A DNA stretch of 64,000 bases, from the NCBI GenBank assembly GCA_023461035.1, contig JAEWOD010000002.1:1-64000 (forward strand), in the 5' to 3' direction. How positions within the stretch are numbered: the first letter of the stretch is position 1; every line of letters begins with the position of its first letter. Under the pieces are notes generated by a model. That model made no database searches, had not been told where the DNA came from, and saw only the letters and a program-made list of their open reading frames with translations. The position numbers and the translations under genes are program-made. This document shows positions 49,066 through 57,473 of the stretch, in pieces. Origin of the DNA: Bacteroidota bacterium. Its GTDB lineage: Bacteria > Bacteroidota > Bacteroidia > Flavobacteriales > Weeksellaceae.

Positions 49066-50274
49066 ATGAAAATTCTTCCGTATAAAAATTTGTTCATCGG
49101 AATCACCGAAACGCTTAATCAAGTTTTTTTTCACCAGAAATATGCTGACCGCGAACTGGAGCGAACGCTGAAATCGAACCCGAAATGGGGGAGCAAAGAC
49201 CGTGGCTTCATCGCCGAAACGGTTTATGATACGGTGCGCTGGAAAAGGATGATCGAGGCTTCGATGGGCAAAGAAGTTTCGCCGGAAAATCTTTGGGAGT
49301 TTGTGGGAACATGGTTTGTTTTGCAGGATGAGAAACTGCCGATTTGGGATGAATTTAAAAAATTGAGTTCCAAAGAAATTCTGAAACGAAACCATGCGGC
49401 GACCGATAAGAATTTTGCGGTCAGAGAATCAATTCCGCAATGGCTGTATGATCTGGGCGTAAAGGAATTGGGTGAAAAGCAATGGCATACGGAAATCGAA
49501 GCGATGAACATTCCGGCTCCGACCGTCATCCGGGCCAATACACTAAAAATAGAACGCAAATCCCTGAAAAATGAATTGCGTCAGGAACGGATCGATACGG
49601 AAGTACTGTCCAAATATCCGGATGCTTTGCAATTGGTGGAAAAAACCAATGTTTTCCGTACAAATGCGTTTAAAAACGGATGGTTTGAAATTCAGGATGC
49701 GGGTTCGCAGTTGATTTCGGCTTATCTAAATGTCCAACCGGGAATGCGGGTGGTGGATGCTTGTGCCGGAGCAGGCGGAAAGACGTTGCACCTTGCGGCT
49801 TTGATGGAGAATAAAGGGCAGATTTATGCGCTGGACATTCACGAATGGAAATTGCTCGAATTGAAAAAAAGAGCCAAAAGAGCCGGAGCGCAAAACATCC
49901 AGACAAAAGTGATCGATTCGACCAAAGTCATCAAAAAAATGGAAAATTCTGCCGATCGGTTGTTGATAGATGCGCCTTGCAGTGGTTTGGGGGTACTGAG
50001 CCGGAATCCGGATTCCAAATGGAAATTGAGTTTGGATTTTATCGAAAGTATACAGAAAGAGCAGGAAAAAATACTGAATGATTACAGCAAAATGGTGAAA
50101 CCGGGCGGAGCGATGGTTTATGCGACTTGTTCGATTTTACCAAGCGAAAACCAAAACCAGGTAACAAAATTTCTGAAAAATCATCCGGAATTTAAATTGG
50201 TAAGGGAAAAACAAATTCTTCCTTCTCAAAGTGGATTTGATGGATTTTATATGGCGTATTTGGAGAAGAATTAA
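49066..50274 (+). CDS. RsmB/NOP2/Sun-family RNA (cytosine-5) methyltransferase
   Basis: The 402-residue SAM-dependent enzyme methylates cytosine C5 in RNA, probably 16S rRNA. It has an N-terminal NusB-like helical part, SAM-binding VVDACAGAGGKTLHLA, catalytic Cys in DAPCSGLGVLSR and in YATCSILPSENQ, the two cysteines expected of this family. The order matches RsmB/RsmF-like proteins. Its spacing from the TPR gene (34 bp) suggests co-transcription. Confidence 0.93.
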   Translation: MKILPYKNLFIGITETLNQVFFHQKYADRELERTLKSNPKWGSKDRGFIAETVYDTVRWKRMIEASMGKEVSPENLWEFVGTWFVLQDEKLPIWDEFKKLSSKEILKRNHAATDKNFAVRESIPQWLYDLGVKELGEKQWHTEIEAMNIPAPTVIRANTLKIERKSLKNELRQERIDTEVLSKYPDALQLVEKTNVFRTNAFKNGWFEIQDAGSQLISAYLNVQPGMRVVDACAGAGGKTLHLAALMENKGQIYALDIHEWKLLELKKRAKRAGAQNIQTKVIDSTKVIKKMENSADRLLIDAPCSGLGVLSRNPDSKWKLSLDFIESIQKEQEKILNDYSKMVKPGGAMVYATCSILPSENQNQVTKFLKNHPEFKLVREKQILPSQSGFDGFYMAYLEKN

Positions 50275-50307
50275 ATAAAAATTAAATTTGATTTTCATTA
50301 CAACGAG

Positions 50308-50820
50308 ATGCAAGACGTAGAAAATCTTTTTTTGGAGGTAAGTAAAGCCATTGATGACCGTGATATCACCGGTGCTAAAGAGCTGTTGGAAGAAATCTTA
50401 TTGATAGATCCGGGCTATGGCCGCGCACATAATCATCTCGGATGGATTTACGAAACCAAAATAAAAGATTTCAAACGGGCGAAACGCCATTATGAATTGG
50501 CCATTAAGTTTTGTCAGGGTTCTTATCCGGTTGTTTATGTAAATTATGGTTATTTATTGATTGAATTCGGAGATTGGGATTTAGCGGAAAAAATCATAGA
50601 GGACGGTCTTCTCATTCCGGGAGCTGATAAAGCGACTTTGTTGTATCAAAAGGGAAAGATTGCTGAGCATCGACAAAATTATGTTCAAGCATTTAGAACT
50701 TATCAAATGTCCCAAAAAGTGAATTTCAATAAAGATTTTCACTCCATGTTACTAAACGAAATCAGTCGTGTACAAACTAAAATGAGTTTCTGGGATAAAT
50801 TAAGGCTTTGGTTTATTTAA
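50308..50820 (+). CDS. TPR-repeat protein
   Basis: The 170-residue cytoplasmic protein has roughly three tetratricopeptide repeats: an N-terminal unit around ITGAKELLEEILLIDPGYGR, a second around LGWIYETKIKDFKRAKRHYE, and a third around YLLIEFGDWDLAEKII. The C-terminus ends KLRLWFI, possibly membrane-associating. TPR proteins mediate protein contacts; partner unknown. It is 34 bp after the methyltransferase gene. Confidence 0.8.
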   Translation: MQDVENLFLEVSKAIDDRDITGAKELLEEILLIDPGYGRAHNHLGWIYETKIKDFKRAKRHYELAIKFCQGSYPVVYVNYGYLLIEFGDWDLAEKIIEDGLLIPGADKATLLYQKGKIAEHRQNYVQAFRTYQMSQKVNFNKDFHSMLLNEISRVQTKMSFWDKLRLWFI

Positions 50821-51176
50821 AAACGTCAGTTCGATATAAAAGACTTCATAACTACCTGATTATTAATATTTAAATATATAAACATTCAGAAGACTTTATT
50901 TCTAAATCAATGATTTAAGATTTATGGGTTTAAGAAAAGCTTAATCAACTTGTTGATTCTTAATTAGCCTTAATACATTCGCTTACAATAGATTATATTT
51001 AACAGCAAATAAAAATACACTTAATTCTTAATGTTTTTATATCTCAGGTTAAAACTAAATTATCATTTAAACGGATTCAAATCTAATCAGAGGTTGACCG
51101 ATGATTAATTTCATAGGTTTTTAATTTTTTATTCGTTCAAAGATTCCTTAATTTTAACCAAACAAAGCAAACTGAA
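50821..51176. other. 356-bp A/T-rich spacer with one palindrome
   Basis: No ORF or RNA gene is supported. It holds a perfect 16-bp palindrome AATCAACTTGTTGATT (50943-50958), a candidate operator for hmgA, and a weak TAATTTTA -7-like motif 25-30 bp before the hmgA ATG. Confidence 0.5.
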
Positions 51177-52331
51177 ATGAGATACCATCAAATAGGGGAA
51201 ATTCCTCAAAAAAGACATACGGTTTTCAAAGATGCAAATGGAAAACACCGTTACGAACAATTATTCGGAACTGAAGGTTTCAGCGGCGTTTCTTCTTTGC
51301 TTTATCACATACACCGTCCTACACAGATGATACGGTTTGACGAACCTTATGACGTAAGTCCAAAGGCTGCCATCGAAAAAAATATCACACCCCGGCTGGT
51401 TCAGGGTTTTAAGGCCAAACCGACAGATGATTTTCTGAAAGCCCGAACTCCTTTGTTCTTTAACAATGACCTGATTATGGGTGTTGCTGCACCAAGGAAA
51501 TCCATGACAGATTATTTTTACAAAAACGGTCAGTGTGATGAAATGTTATTCATCCATAAAGGAAGCGGTAAGCTGAAAACTTTTTTAGGTGAGATTCCTT
51601 TTGAATACGGTGACTATTTAATCATTCCGCGGGGTACAATTTATCAAATGGAATTTGATACGGAAGATAACCGGATTTTGTATCTGGAGTCCTTCTCTCC
51701 TATCGAAACGCCAAGAAGATACCGCAACAAATACGGACAGCTTTTGGAGCATTCGCCTTTCTGCGAACGGGATATAAAAGTACCAGAATATACTGCACCT
51801 ATTGACGAAAAAGGAGAATTCCTCATCAAAGTTAAAAAAGCAGGAATGATTCATCCGATTACGTATGCAACTCATCCGTTTGATGTGGTAGGTTGGGATG
51901 GTTATTTTTATCCGTACGGATTTTCAATCCATAATTTTGAACCGATTACGGGAAGAATACATCAGCCGCCTCCGGTTCACCAGAATTTTGAAGGAAATAA
52001 TTATGTTGTTTGTTCATTCTGTCCGAGATTGTATGATTATCATCCGGATTCGGTTCCTGCTCCGTACAATCATAGTAACATCGATTCAGAAGAAGTTCTG
52101 TATTATGTAGATGGCGATTTCATGAGCCGAAACCATATTGAACAAGGATATTTCACTTTGCATCCGGGCGGAATTCCTCACGGGCCTCATCCGGGAGCGA
52201 TGGAAAGAAGTATAGGTCAAAAAGAAACCGGAGAATTGGCAGTGATGGTTGATCCTTTTCATCCGTTGAAACTAACCCAAGCAGCATTGGATTTGGAAGA
52301 TGACAGTTATAAAACGAGTTGGTTGGAATAA
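51177..52331 (+). CDS. hmgA: Homogentisate 1,2-dioxygenase
   Basis: HmgA opens the homogentisate ring with O2 to maleylacetoacetate in tyrosine/phenylalanine breakdown, using Fe2+. The 384-residue protein has the double-cupin layout and the family motifs HQPPPVHQNFEGNNY with Fe-binding His, SEEVLYYVDGDFMSR and FTLHPGGIPHGPHPG. No other gene of the pathway (hppD, fahA) is nearby. A strong terminator follows. The family identification is clear. Confidence 0.95.
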   Translation: MRYHQIGEIPQKRHTVFKDANGKHRYEQLFGTEGFSGVSSLLYHIHRPTQMIRFDEPYDVSPKAAIEKNITPRLVQGFKAKPTDDFLKARTPLFFNNDLIMGVAAPRKSMTDYFYKNGQCDEMLFIHKGSGKLKTFLGEIPFEYGDYLIIPRGTIYQMEFDTEDNRILYLESFSPIETPRRYRNKYGQLLEHSPFCERDIKVPEYTAPIDEKGEFLIKVKKAGMIHPITYATHPFDVVGWDGYFYPYGFSIHNFEPITGRIHQPPPVHQNFEGNNYVVCSFCPRLYDYHPDSVPAPYNHSNIDSEEVLYYVDGDFMSRNHIEQGYFTLHPGGIPHGPHPGAMERSIGQKETGELAVMVDPFHPLKLTQAALDLEDDSYKTSWLE

Positions 52332-52357
52332 GAGAACAGAATATAGATCATAGATAA

Positions 52358-52386
52358 GTCCCGCTCATGGCGGGATTTTTTTTGTT
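52358..52386 (+). terminator. Terminator after hmgA
   Basis: GTCCCGC/GCGGGAT forms a short stem (loop TCATG) followed by T-run TTTTTTTTG. Confidence 0.85.
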
Positions 52387-52428
52387 TTTACTGGACTGCA
52401 TTTTGTTCTCTGCAACCATACAAGTCTA

Positions 52429-52470
52429 TCATTACGAAAAAAAAATCAGGCACGAATGACAAAGCAATCT
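52429..52470. repeat. Degenerate copy of the 60-bp phrase
   Basis: TCATTACGA and then ACGAATGACAAAGCAATCT recall the phrase at 60-83, with an insertion between halves. It sits between the hmgA terminator and the first lipoprotein promoter. Confidence 0.35.
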
Positions 52471-52479
52471 ATTGTTCAG

Positions 52480-52529
52480 AATTCCTCATTAATAAGGATT
52501 GTGGCAGTTAGAAGCTCCGGATAATTTTG
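52480..52529 (+). promoter_or_regulatory. Lipoprotein box plus promoter, copy 1
   Basis: TCCTCATTAATAAGGATTG is followed at its last three bases by the -33 TTG (52499-52501), 20 bp spacer and -7 TAATTTTG (52522-52529). The ATG is at 52559. Confidence 0.8.
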
Positions 52530-52558
52530 TCAACAGGAAAATCTAAAAATTATTTAAA

Positions 52559-53311
52559 ATGAAAAAATTATTATTTATTTTTTTAAGCGGTCTATTATTT
52601 ACGGCTTGCTCTGATTCAGATGAGGGTAATAATAGCACAGATACTGAAGCTGGTTATGCAAAGGGAATAGTACTCGATACGCAGGGAAATCCTATAGCCG
52701 GAGCATATTTATACTTGCAAAACACAACATTCTACAACTCCTATATAAATGGCTCCACGTCTGAAGACGGAACGTACAAGTATCAGATATCTGCGGGCTA
52801 TTGGAAGGTTTTTTCTTCTTTTAATAAGGAATACAATGGACAGACTTATTCTTTGCAATTATACCCCGATAATACGGATACTTTTTCGGAGGAAGGCGCT
52901 GTACGCAACTTTACGTGGAAATTAGAAGGACGGGATCCTGACGGAAGCGGCTATTTTTATGGTGGGGAAATCGCCTTATCTTTTCATTACGATATTCCTT
53001 ATGAAGAGGAAGAAAATATTGAACTGACATTTACAGCAATTGGATCTCTGATTGATGGTTCACAAGGAAATACAATCACACTAAAACGTGGTGACCATTA
53101 CTGGGATTATAATGATTATTATATAGAAGATATTCCTATTGGCCGCTATAGGGTCACGGCTGTTTTAAACAGCGAAAACGGAAACATTCCACTAAGGCTC
53201 CGCAGTTGGGATACAGAAGATGATTTTGTATCCGAATTCCAACTGGATTTCATACCGGATACTTCAACTCTAAGACCAAAAACCAAAGCATTTCTTACGG
53301 TTGGATATTAA
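52559..53311 (+). CDS. Lipoprotein 1 with carboxypeptidase-regulatory-like (Ig) domain
   Basis: The 250-residue protein has a lipoprotein signal (lipobox FTAC, Cys 17) followed by SDSDEGNN, then a beta-sandwich domain AKGIVLDTQGNPIAGAYLYL at ~34-53 of the carboxypeptidase-regulatory/CarbopepD_reg type. The second half (IPYEEEENIELTFTAIGSLI onward, ending FLTVGY) is shared only with the two paralogues at 53468 and 55388. The Asp/Ser-rich linker suits surface export. Function is unknown; no catalytic residue is evident. It is a monocistronic unit with its own box, promoter and terminator. Confidence 0.85.
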   Translation: MKKLLFIFLSGLLFTACSDSDEGNNSTDTEAGYAKGIVLDTQGNPIAGAYLYLQNTTFYNSYINGSTSEDGTYKYQISAGYWKVFSSFNKEYNGQTYSLQLYPDNTDTFSEEGAVRNFTWKLEGRDPDGSGYFYGGEIALSFHYDIPYEEEENIELTFTAIGSLIDGSQGNTITLKRGDHYWDYNDYYIEDIPIGRYRVTAVLNSENGNIPLRLRSWDTEDDFVSEFQLDFIPDTSTLRPKTKAFLTVGY

Positions 53312-53355
53312 AAATAACTTATCCGGATAACTCAACTACCATCTGATTTTCATAA

Positions 53356-53382
53356 TCCCGCCAAAAGCGGGATTTTTTATAT
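53356..53382 (+). terminator. Terminator after lipoprotein 1
   Basis: AATCCCGC and GCGGGATT form a stem followed by TTTTT. The box of the next lipoprotein begins just after it. Confidence 0.85.
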
Positions 53383-53388
53383 CCATTA

Positions 53389-53438
53389 AATTCCTCATTT
53401 ATAAGGATTGCCACGGTTCGCTGCTGCCGATAATTTTG
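53389..53438 (+). promoter_or_regulatory. Lipoprotein box plus promoter, copy 2
   Basis: TCCTCATTTATAAGGATTG ends in the -33 TTG (53408-53410); a 20-bp spacer separates it from -7 TAATTTTG (53431-53438). The ATG used is 53468. Confidence 0.8.
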
Positions 53439-53467
53439 TCCCCAATACAATTATAAATTATTTAAAA

Positions 53468-54220
53468 ATGAAAAAAATCTTATTATTTGTTTTAACAGGT
53501 TTTACTTTGATAGCCTGTTCGGACTCTGATGAAGGAGATGAGAACAACAATAACGGATTCGAATCCGGATATGCCACAGGAAAGCTCACTGACACGCAGG
53601 GAAATCCTATTGCTGGTGCCAAAATCCTTTTGGATAATGCGGTTTATTATGCCTCTTATCTGACAGGAACTTCCAAAGAAGACGGTACCTACAAAATCAG
53701 AATAGAACCCGGTGCATGGAATGCCTATGCCTCTTTCGAAAAAGAATACAACGGGCAGACTTATCCTCTACAGTTGCATCCTGATAACCACGATGTTTTT
53801 AATGAAGAAGGTGTAGTAAGAAACTTTACCTGGAAATTAGAAGGACGTTATCCGGACACTGAATATTCCTATTATGGTGGATTTATTCAATTGAGTTCTG
53901 ATATAGGATTCTACGAGGATTTTCAAAACGTAAAGCTGACTTTAACTCCAAGCGGTCCACTCATTGACGGTTCGCAAGGACAAACAATTCAACTGGAATA
54001 CGGAGATCATTATTGGGTTGACCTTTATCAAATCGAAGACGTTCCCATAGGGCGATATATCGTAACGGCTGAATTACAAACCGAGAATGGAACTCAGCCT
54101 TTGCGAATTCAGAATTGGCATAATCAAGGTGAATATTTTGAAGCGTTCCAACTGGATTTTATTCCGGACGACAGTGAATATGCTCCCCGAAATTCTGCCT
54201 CTATCATCATCGGCTATTAG
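53468..54220 (+). CDS. Lipoprotein 2, paralogue of lipoprotein 1
   Basis: The 250-residue lipoprotein starts MKKILLFVLTGFTLIACSDS; Cys 17 is the likely lipidation site. It aligns along its length with the 52559 protein: TGKLTDTQGNPIAGAKILLD, then DGTYKIRIEPGAWNAYASF, and the C-terminal block PLIDGSQGQTIQLEYGDHYW ending IIIGY. An open frame extends upstream to 53408, but this would begin in the promoter box itself, so ATG 53468 is chosen. A terminator follows. Function unknown. Confidence 0.88.
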   Translation: MKKILLFVLTGFTLIACSDSDEGDENNNNGFESGYATGKLTDTQGNPIAGAKILLDNAVYYASYLTGTSKEDGTYKIRIEPGAWNAYASFEKEYNGQTYPLQLHPDNHDVFNEEGVVRNFTWKLEGRYPDTEYSYYGGFIQLSSDIGFYEDFQNVKLTLTPSGPLIDGSQGQTIQLEYGDHYWVDLYQIEDVPIGRYIVTAELQTENGTQPLRIQNWHNQGEYFEAFQLDFIPDDSEYAPRNSASIIIGY

Positions 54221-54242
54221 AATTAATTTTTCATCATTGACA

Positions 54243-54268
54243 AATCCCGCCTTAGGTGGGATTTGTTT
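54243..54268 (+). terminator. Terminator after lipoprotein 2
   Basis: AATCCCGCC pairs with GGTGGGATT, with TTGTTT following. Confidence 0.75.
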
Positions 54269-54269
54269 A

Positions 54270-54452
54270 AATACCTGAGTTCGTTTATTCTTTTAAGTTT
54301 CAGATTTAAATAAATTTTATTTGCCCTCTGATAAACAGCCATCTACTGCCTGAAACCGTTTTACTATAATCCACTATAGTTTCAACGTTTTCAGTTGTAT
54401 CTGATTGTTTCTAAGGGGTCTGAAGCAAAAATAATAACCGAACTCAGGTATT
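54270..54452. mobile_element. 183-bp MITE-like element
   Basis: Terminal inverted repeats AATACCTGAGTTCGTTTATT (54270-54289) and AATAACCGAACTCAGGTATT (54433-54452) match at 19 of 20 positions. No ORF lies inside. It is inserted between lipoprotein 2 and the box of lipoprotein 3. A single matching end is at 26540. Confidence 0.75.
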
Positions 54453-54485
54453 AAATATATTCCATTCATTTCGAAGTGGTTTCAA

Positions 54486-54535
54486 AATTCCTCATTTATA
54501 AGGATTGTCAAGATTGAGTCTCCCCTATAATTTTA
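54486..54535 (+). promoter_or_regulatory. Lipoprotein box plus promoter, copy 3
   Basis: TCCTCATTTATAAGGATTG ends with the -33 TTG (54505-54507); the 20-bp spacer leads to TAATTTTA (54528-54535), with A in place of the last G. The ATG is 54566. Confidence 0.75.
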
Positions 54536-54565
54536 TCCTCAATAAAATCAATAAATTAATTAAAA

Positions 54566-55345
54566 ATGAAAAAATTATTATTTCTATTATTCGCCGGATT
54601 ATTAGTTACGGCCTGTACGGATTCTGATGACCAAAATGGAAATTCAGATGATCCAAATAATCCCGGTGACGGTTCGTCAGTCTTATTACTACTAACAGAA
54701 GAAAAACAAAACGGTTATTTCACTTATAATTATGAATATGACGAACGAAATCGCATGATTATTTGGAAGTTACTGGTTGGAAGCGATCTTGCCACTATCT
54801 ACTTCACATATGACGATAATGACCGTTTAATAGGTCTTTCTAGAAAAAACGGACAGGGAATCATTACCTCAGAAGAAACTTATTATTATGGAAATGATGA
54901 ACGCCCAACATCTGGTACCTTTTCAGTCCCTGGTGCAGAAGATTATGCTGTACAAATTCAATTTGTCTATACCCAAAACACAGTTATAGAAACACATATT
55001 ACTGCAGATGGTATAATAGGAAATGTTATTACCTATACATATGATAGTAATGGAAACTTAGTTTCGGAGCAAAATGAGAGTGCTAATGAATATTCAAATT
55101 ATTTATTTGAATTTAACAATTTTGATGATAAAATAAATTGGAATTCTAAATGGCCTTTTGCGTGGAAGCAAAGTTCGGTTAACAATTATCAATCTTACAA
55201 ATCAACAACAGTAAATGGAATTCAAGATCATATTTACGAATACACTTATAACGATACAGGTTATCCCATACAGGCAGAAATCTATGATAGTCAAACAGAT
55301 GAACTGATTGCAATACGTGAATTCAACTACACAGAAGCCAACTGA
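54566..55345 (+). CDS. Lipoprotein 3 with RHS/YD-like repeats
   Basis: The 259-residue protein has a lipoprotein signal (lipobox VTAC, Cys 17) and an Asp/Asn-rich linker. Residues ~45-255 hold repeating Tyr-rich units YTYNYEYDERNRMI-like, here FTYNYEYDERNRMII, YFTYDDNDRLIGLSR, YTYDSNGNLVSEQN and EYTYNDTGYPIQAEI, the YD-repeat pattern of RHS-type cell-surface proteins. It differs from its neighbours in domain type but shares promoter, leader and signal peptide with the 56272 gene. It forms an operon with the 55388 gene 42 bp downstream. Function unknown. Confidence 0.85.
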   Translation: MKKLLFLLFAGLLVTACTDSDDQNGNSDDPNNPGDGSSVLLLLTEEKQNGYFTYNYEYDERNRMIIWKLLVGSDLATIYFTYDDNDRLIGLSRKNGQGIITSEETYYYGNDERPTSGTFSVPGAEDYAVQIQFVYTQNTVIETHITADGIIGNVITYTYDSNGNLVSEQNESANEYSNYLFEFNNFDDKINWNSKWPFAWKQSSVNNYQSYKSTTVNGIQDHIYEYTYNDTGYPIQAEIYDSQTDELIAIREFNYTEAN

Positions 55346-55387
55346 TAAACTAAATGCTATCAAAAAGAATTTAAAAATTAATTCAAA

Positions 55388-56125
55388 ATGAAAAAATTAT
55401 TATTAACTCTACTTATAGGTCTTCTTTTAATTGCCTGTTCAGATTCTGATGATTCCAATAACAATGGTTCGGGAACAGGCTTTTTAACCGGAAAAGTCGT
55501 TGACACACAAGGCAACCCTATTGACGGTGTCAAAATCCTTTTGGACAATGCTATATATTACAATACTTATCTAACAGGGACAACCCAAGAGGACGGCACG
55601 TATAAAATACGGATAGAACCGGGAGCGTGGAATGCGTATGCAACCTTTAAAAAGGAATACAACGGACAAGTTTATCCTTTACGGCTGCATCCTGATAACG
55701 ATGAAATGGTTAACGAAGAAGGCATGGTCATAAACTTTAATTGGAAACTTGAAGGACGTTACAATGAGCATTCCTATTATGGTGGTTTTATCCAATTGGT
55801 TCCGGATACCGGATTTTATGAAGAGATGGAAAACATAAAACTGACTTTGATGCCAAGTGGTCCACTCATTGATGGTTCACAAGGTCAAACACTTCAATTG
55901 GAATACGGGGATCATTATTGGGTGGACAATTATCATATCGAAGATATCCCCATCGGTAGGTACACCGTTAAAGCTGTATTGCAGACAGAAAATGGGGATC
56001 AACCACTCCATGTGCAAAACTGGGAGACCCAAGGTGAATTCGGAACAGAGGTTCAAATAGATTTTATTCCAGATGATTTAGAATTTACACCAACAAATTA
56101 CGCAACTGTAACGATTGGATATTAA
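55388..56125 (+). CDS. Lipoprotein 4, second paralogue of lipoprotein 2
   Basis: The 245-residue protein starts MKKLLLTLLIGLLLIACSDS (Cys 17). It repeats the layout of lipoproteins 1-2: VVDTQGNPIDGVKILLD, GTYKIRIEPGAWNAYATF and a closing block ending TVTIGY. It is closest to lipoprotein 2. It has no box or -33/-7 of its own and is only 42 bp after the YD-repeat gene, so it is likely co-expressed with it. Function unknown. Confidence 0.87.
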   Translation: MKKLLLTLLIGLLLIACSDSDDSNNNGSGTGFLTGKVVDTQGNPIDGVKILLDNAIYYNTYLTGTTQEDGTYKIRIEPGAWNAYATFKKEYNGQVYPLRLHPDNDEMVNEEGMVINFNWKLEGRYNEHSYYGGFIQLVPDTGFYEEMENIKLTLMPSGPLIDGSQGQTLQLEYGDHYWVDNYHIEDIPIGRYTVKAVLQTENGDQPLHVQNWETQGEFGTEVQIDFIPDDLEFTPTNYATVTIGY

Positions 56126-56191
56126 TTAATCTTGAATTACGCATGAACAGGATTTTTGACTGATGTCCATTCATTTTCAAATGTCCTCAAA

Positions 56192-56241
56192 AAATCCTCA
56201 TTTATAAGGATTGCTGTAATTAACTGCCACAGATAATTTTG
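56192..56241 (+). promoter_or_regulatory. Lipoprotein box plus promoter, copy 4
   Basis: ATCCTCATTTATAAGGATTG gives the clearest palindrome (AATCCT/AGGATT), ending with the -33 TTG (56211-56213); 20 bp separates it from -7 TAATTTTG (56234-56241). The ATG is at 56272. Confidence 0.8.
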
Positions 56242-56271
56242 TCCTCAATAAAAATCAATAAATTATTTAAA

Positions 56272-57399
56272 ATGAAAAAATTATTATTTCTATTATTCGC
56301 CGGATTATTCATAACGGCATGTACGAATACCGATGATGATACTTCTAATATCGACGATCCAGATGGACCAGGAGAGCCTGTTGCTGATTGTAATATCATT
56401 GAAGTTTCCGGCCATATCAACGAACCTATGGTTTGGGAAGAAGGCTTTGTGTATGTGATTGACGGATTCGATGTAACGATAAATTCCGTAGTAACCATTA
56501 AACCGGGAGCAATCATTAAAGTAAGAAATGCCCGAATAAGTGTTTCCGATGAAGGAAAAATTTTAGCGGAAGGTACTGCCGACAAACGCATTGTGTTCAC
56601 TTCACTTGCAGATGATCATTATTGTGGCGATACGAACGGCGATGGTGATGCAACCGGTCCGGAAAAAGGCCATTGGGTAAGCTTAACTCTTAATGGTTCT
56701 GTCGGTTCTGTTTTTAAATATGTAGATATTTTCTACGCAGGACAATCAAGTGGAGGAACTAATCAAGCTGTCAATATTGGCTGGTCACAATCCGTATCCT
56801 TTACTTTTGACCATTGCCGCATTGCACACACATTATATACGCCTAATCATTCCTCTTCTTATGCTTTTTATGGAAGCTCATATATGAAAGACGCAAACCT
56901 AAGTAAGTTTACCAACAATGCTCTGTATGACAATGGAAGACCTATCTATTTTGATGCTTTTTATCAATTAGATCAAAGCAATGTTTTTCACAACCCTGAA
57001 AATCCTACACAAACTAATACGCATAATGGTATTTTTATAAATACAAATACAGGTGGTGGAAGTTTATCCGTTAATTGGAATAATACTGAAGTTCCTTATG
57101 TCTCAGAACACGTTAGTTTGATGCAGGTTTCTTCTTCTGCAACTATTAATATCGGACCCGGTGCCATTGTTAAATTTTCAAATCCTGGTGGCGGACTTCA
57201 ATCCCAGTATGGTAATGTTCATTTAGATCCGACAGCGATTCTTACTTCTTATAAAGATGACACTCACGGAGGCGATACCAACGGTGACGGAAATACTAGT
57301 ACGCCTGTGGTCGGGGATTGGAAAGGATTCCGATATACAGAGGGTAGCAATAATTCCTATTGGATTCAAGGTCCAAACATTTTATATGCAGCTAATTAA
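56272..57399 (+). CDS. Lipoprotein 5 with beta-helix and EF-hand-like loops
   Basis: The 375-residue protein has a lipoprotein signal (MKKLLFLLFAGLFITAC, Cys 17) and a parallel beta-helix-like body (VTIKPGAIIKVRNARISV, ISVSDEGKILAEG, VFTSLADD). Two Asp-rich loops, GDTNGDGDATG and GDTNGDGNTSTP, resemble calcium-binding dockerin/EF-hand loops. It may bind Ca2+ and glycans at the surface, though no enzyme motif is visible. I start at ATG 56272; an upstream open frame to 56239 lies in the promoter leader. The signal peptide matches the 54566 gene almost base by base. Confidence 0.83.
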   Translation: MKKLLFLLFAGLFITACTNTDDDTSNIDDPDGPGEPVADCNIIEVSGHINEPMVWEEGFVYVIDGFDVTINSVVTIKPGAIIKVRNARISVSDEGKILAEGTADKRIVFTSLADDHYCGDTNGDGDATGPEKGHWVSLTLNGSVGSVFKYVDIFYAGQSSGGTNQAVNIGWSQSVSFTFDHCRIAHTLYTPNHSSSYAFYGSSYMKDANLSKFTNNALYDNGRPIYFDAFYQLDQSNVFHNPENPTQTNTHNGIFINTNTGGGSLSVNWNNTEVPYVSEHVSLMQVSSSATINIGPGAIVKFSNPGGGLQSQYGNVHLDPTAILTSYKDDTHGGDTNGDGNTSTPVVGDWKGFRYTEGSNNSYWIQGPNILYAAN

Positions 57400-57414
57400 T
57401 TTAGTGTTTTACAA

Positions 57415-57450
57415 ACAAGAGCGTTACGTCCTCAGGCGCTCTTGTTTTTC
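57415..57450 (+). terminator. Terminator after lipoprotein 5
   Basis: ACAAGAGCG and CGCTCTTGT form a perfect stem followed by TTTTT. Confidence 0.85.
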
Positions 57451-57473
57451 TTAAAAATTAAAATTCAAATAGT

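Noticed and set aside
53408..53467. 20-residue N-terminal extension of lipoprotein 2
   Set aside because: It would start in the promoter box and displace the lipoprotein signal peptide.
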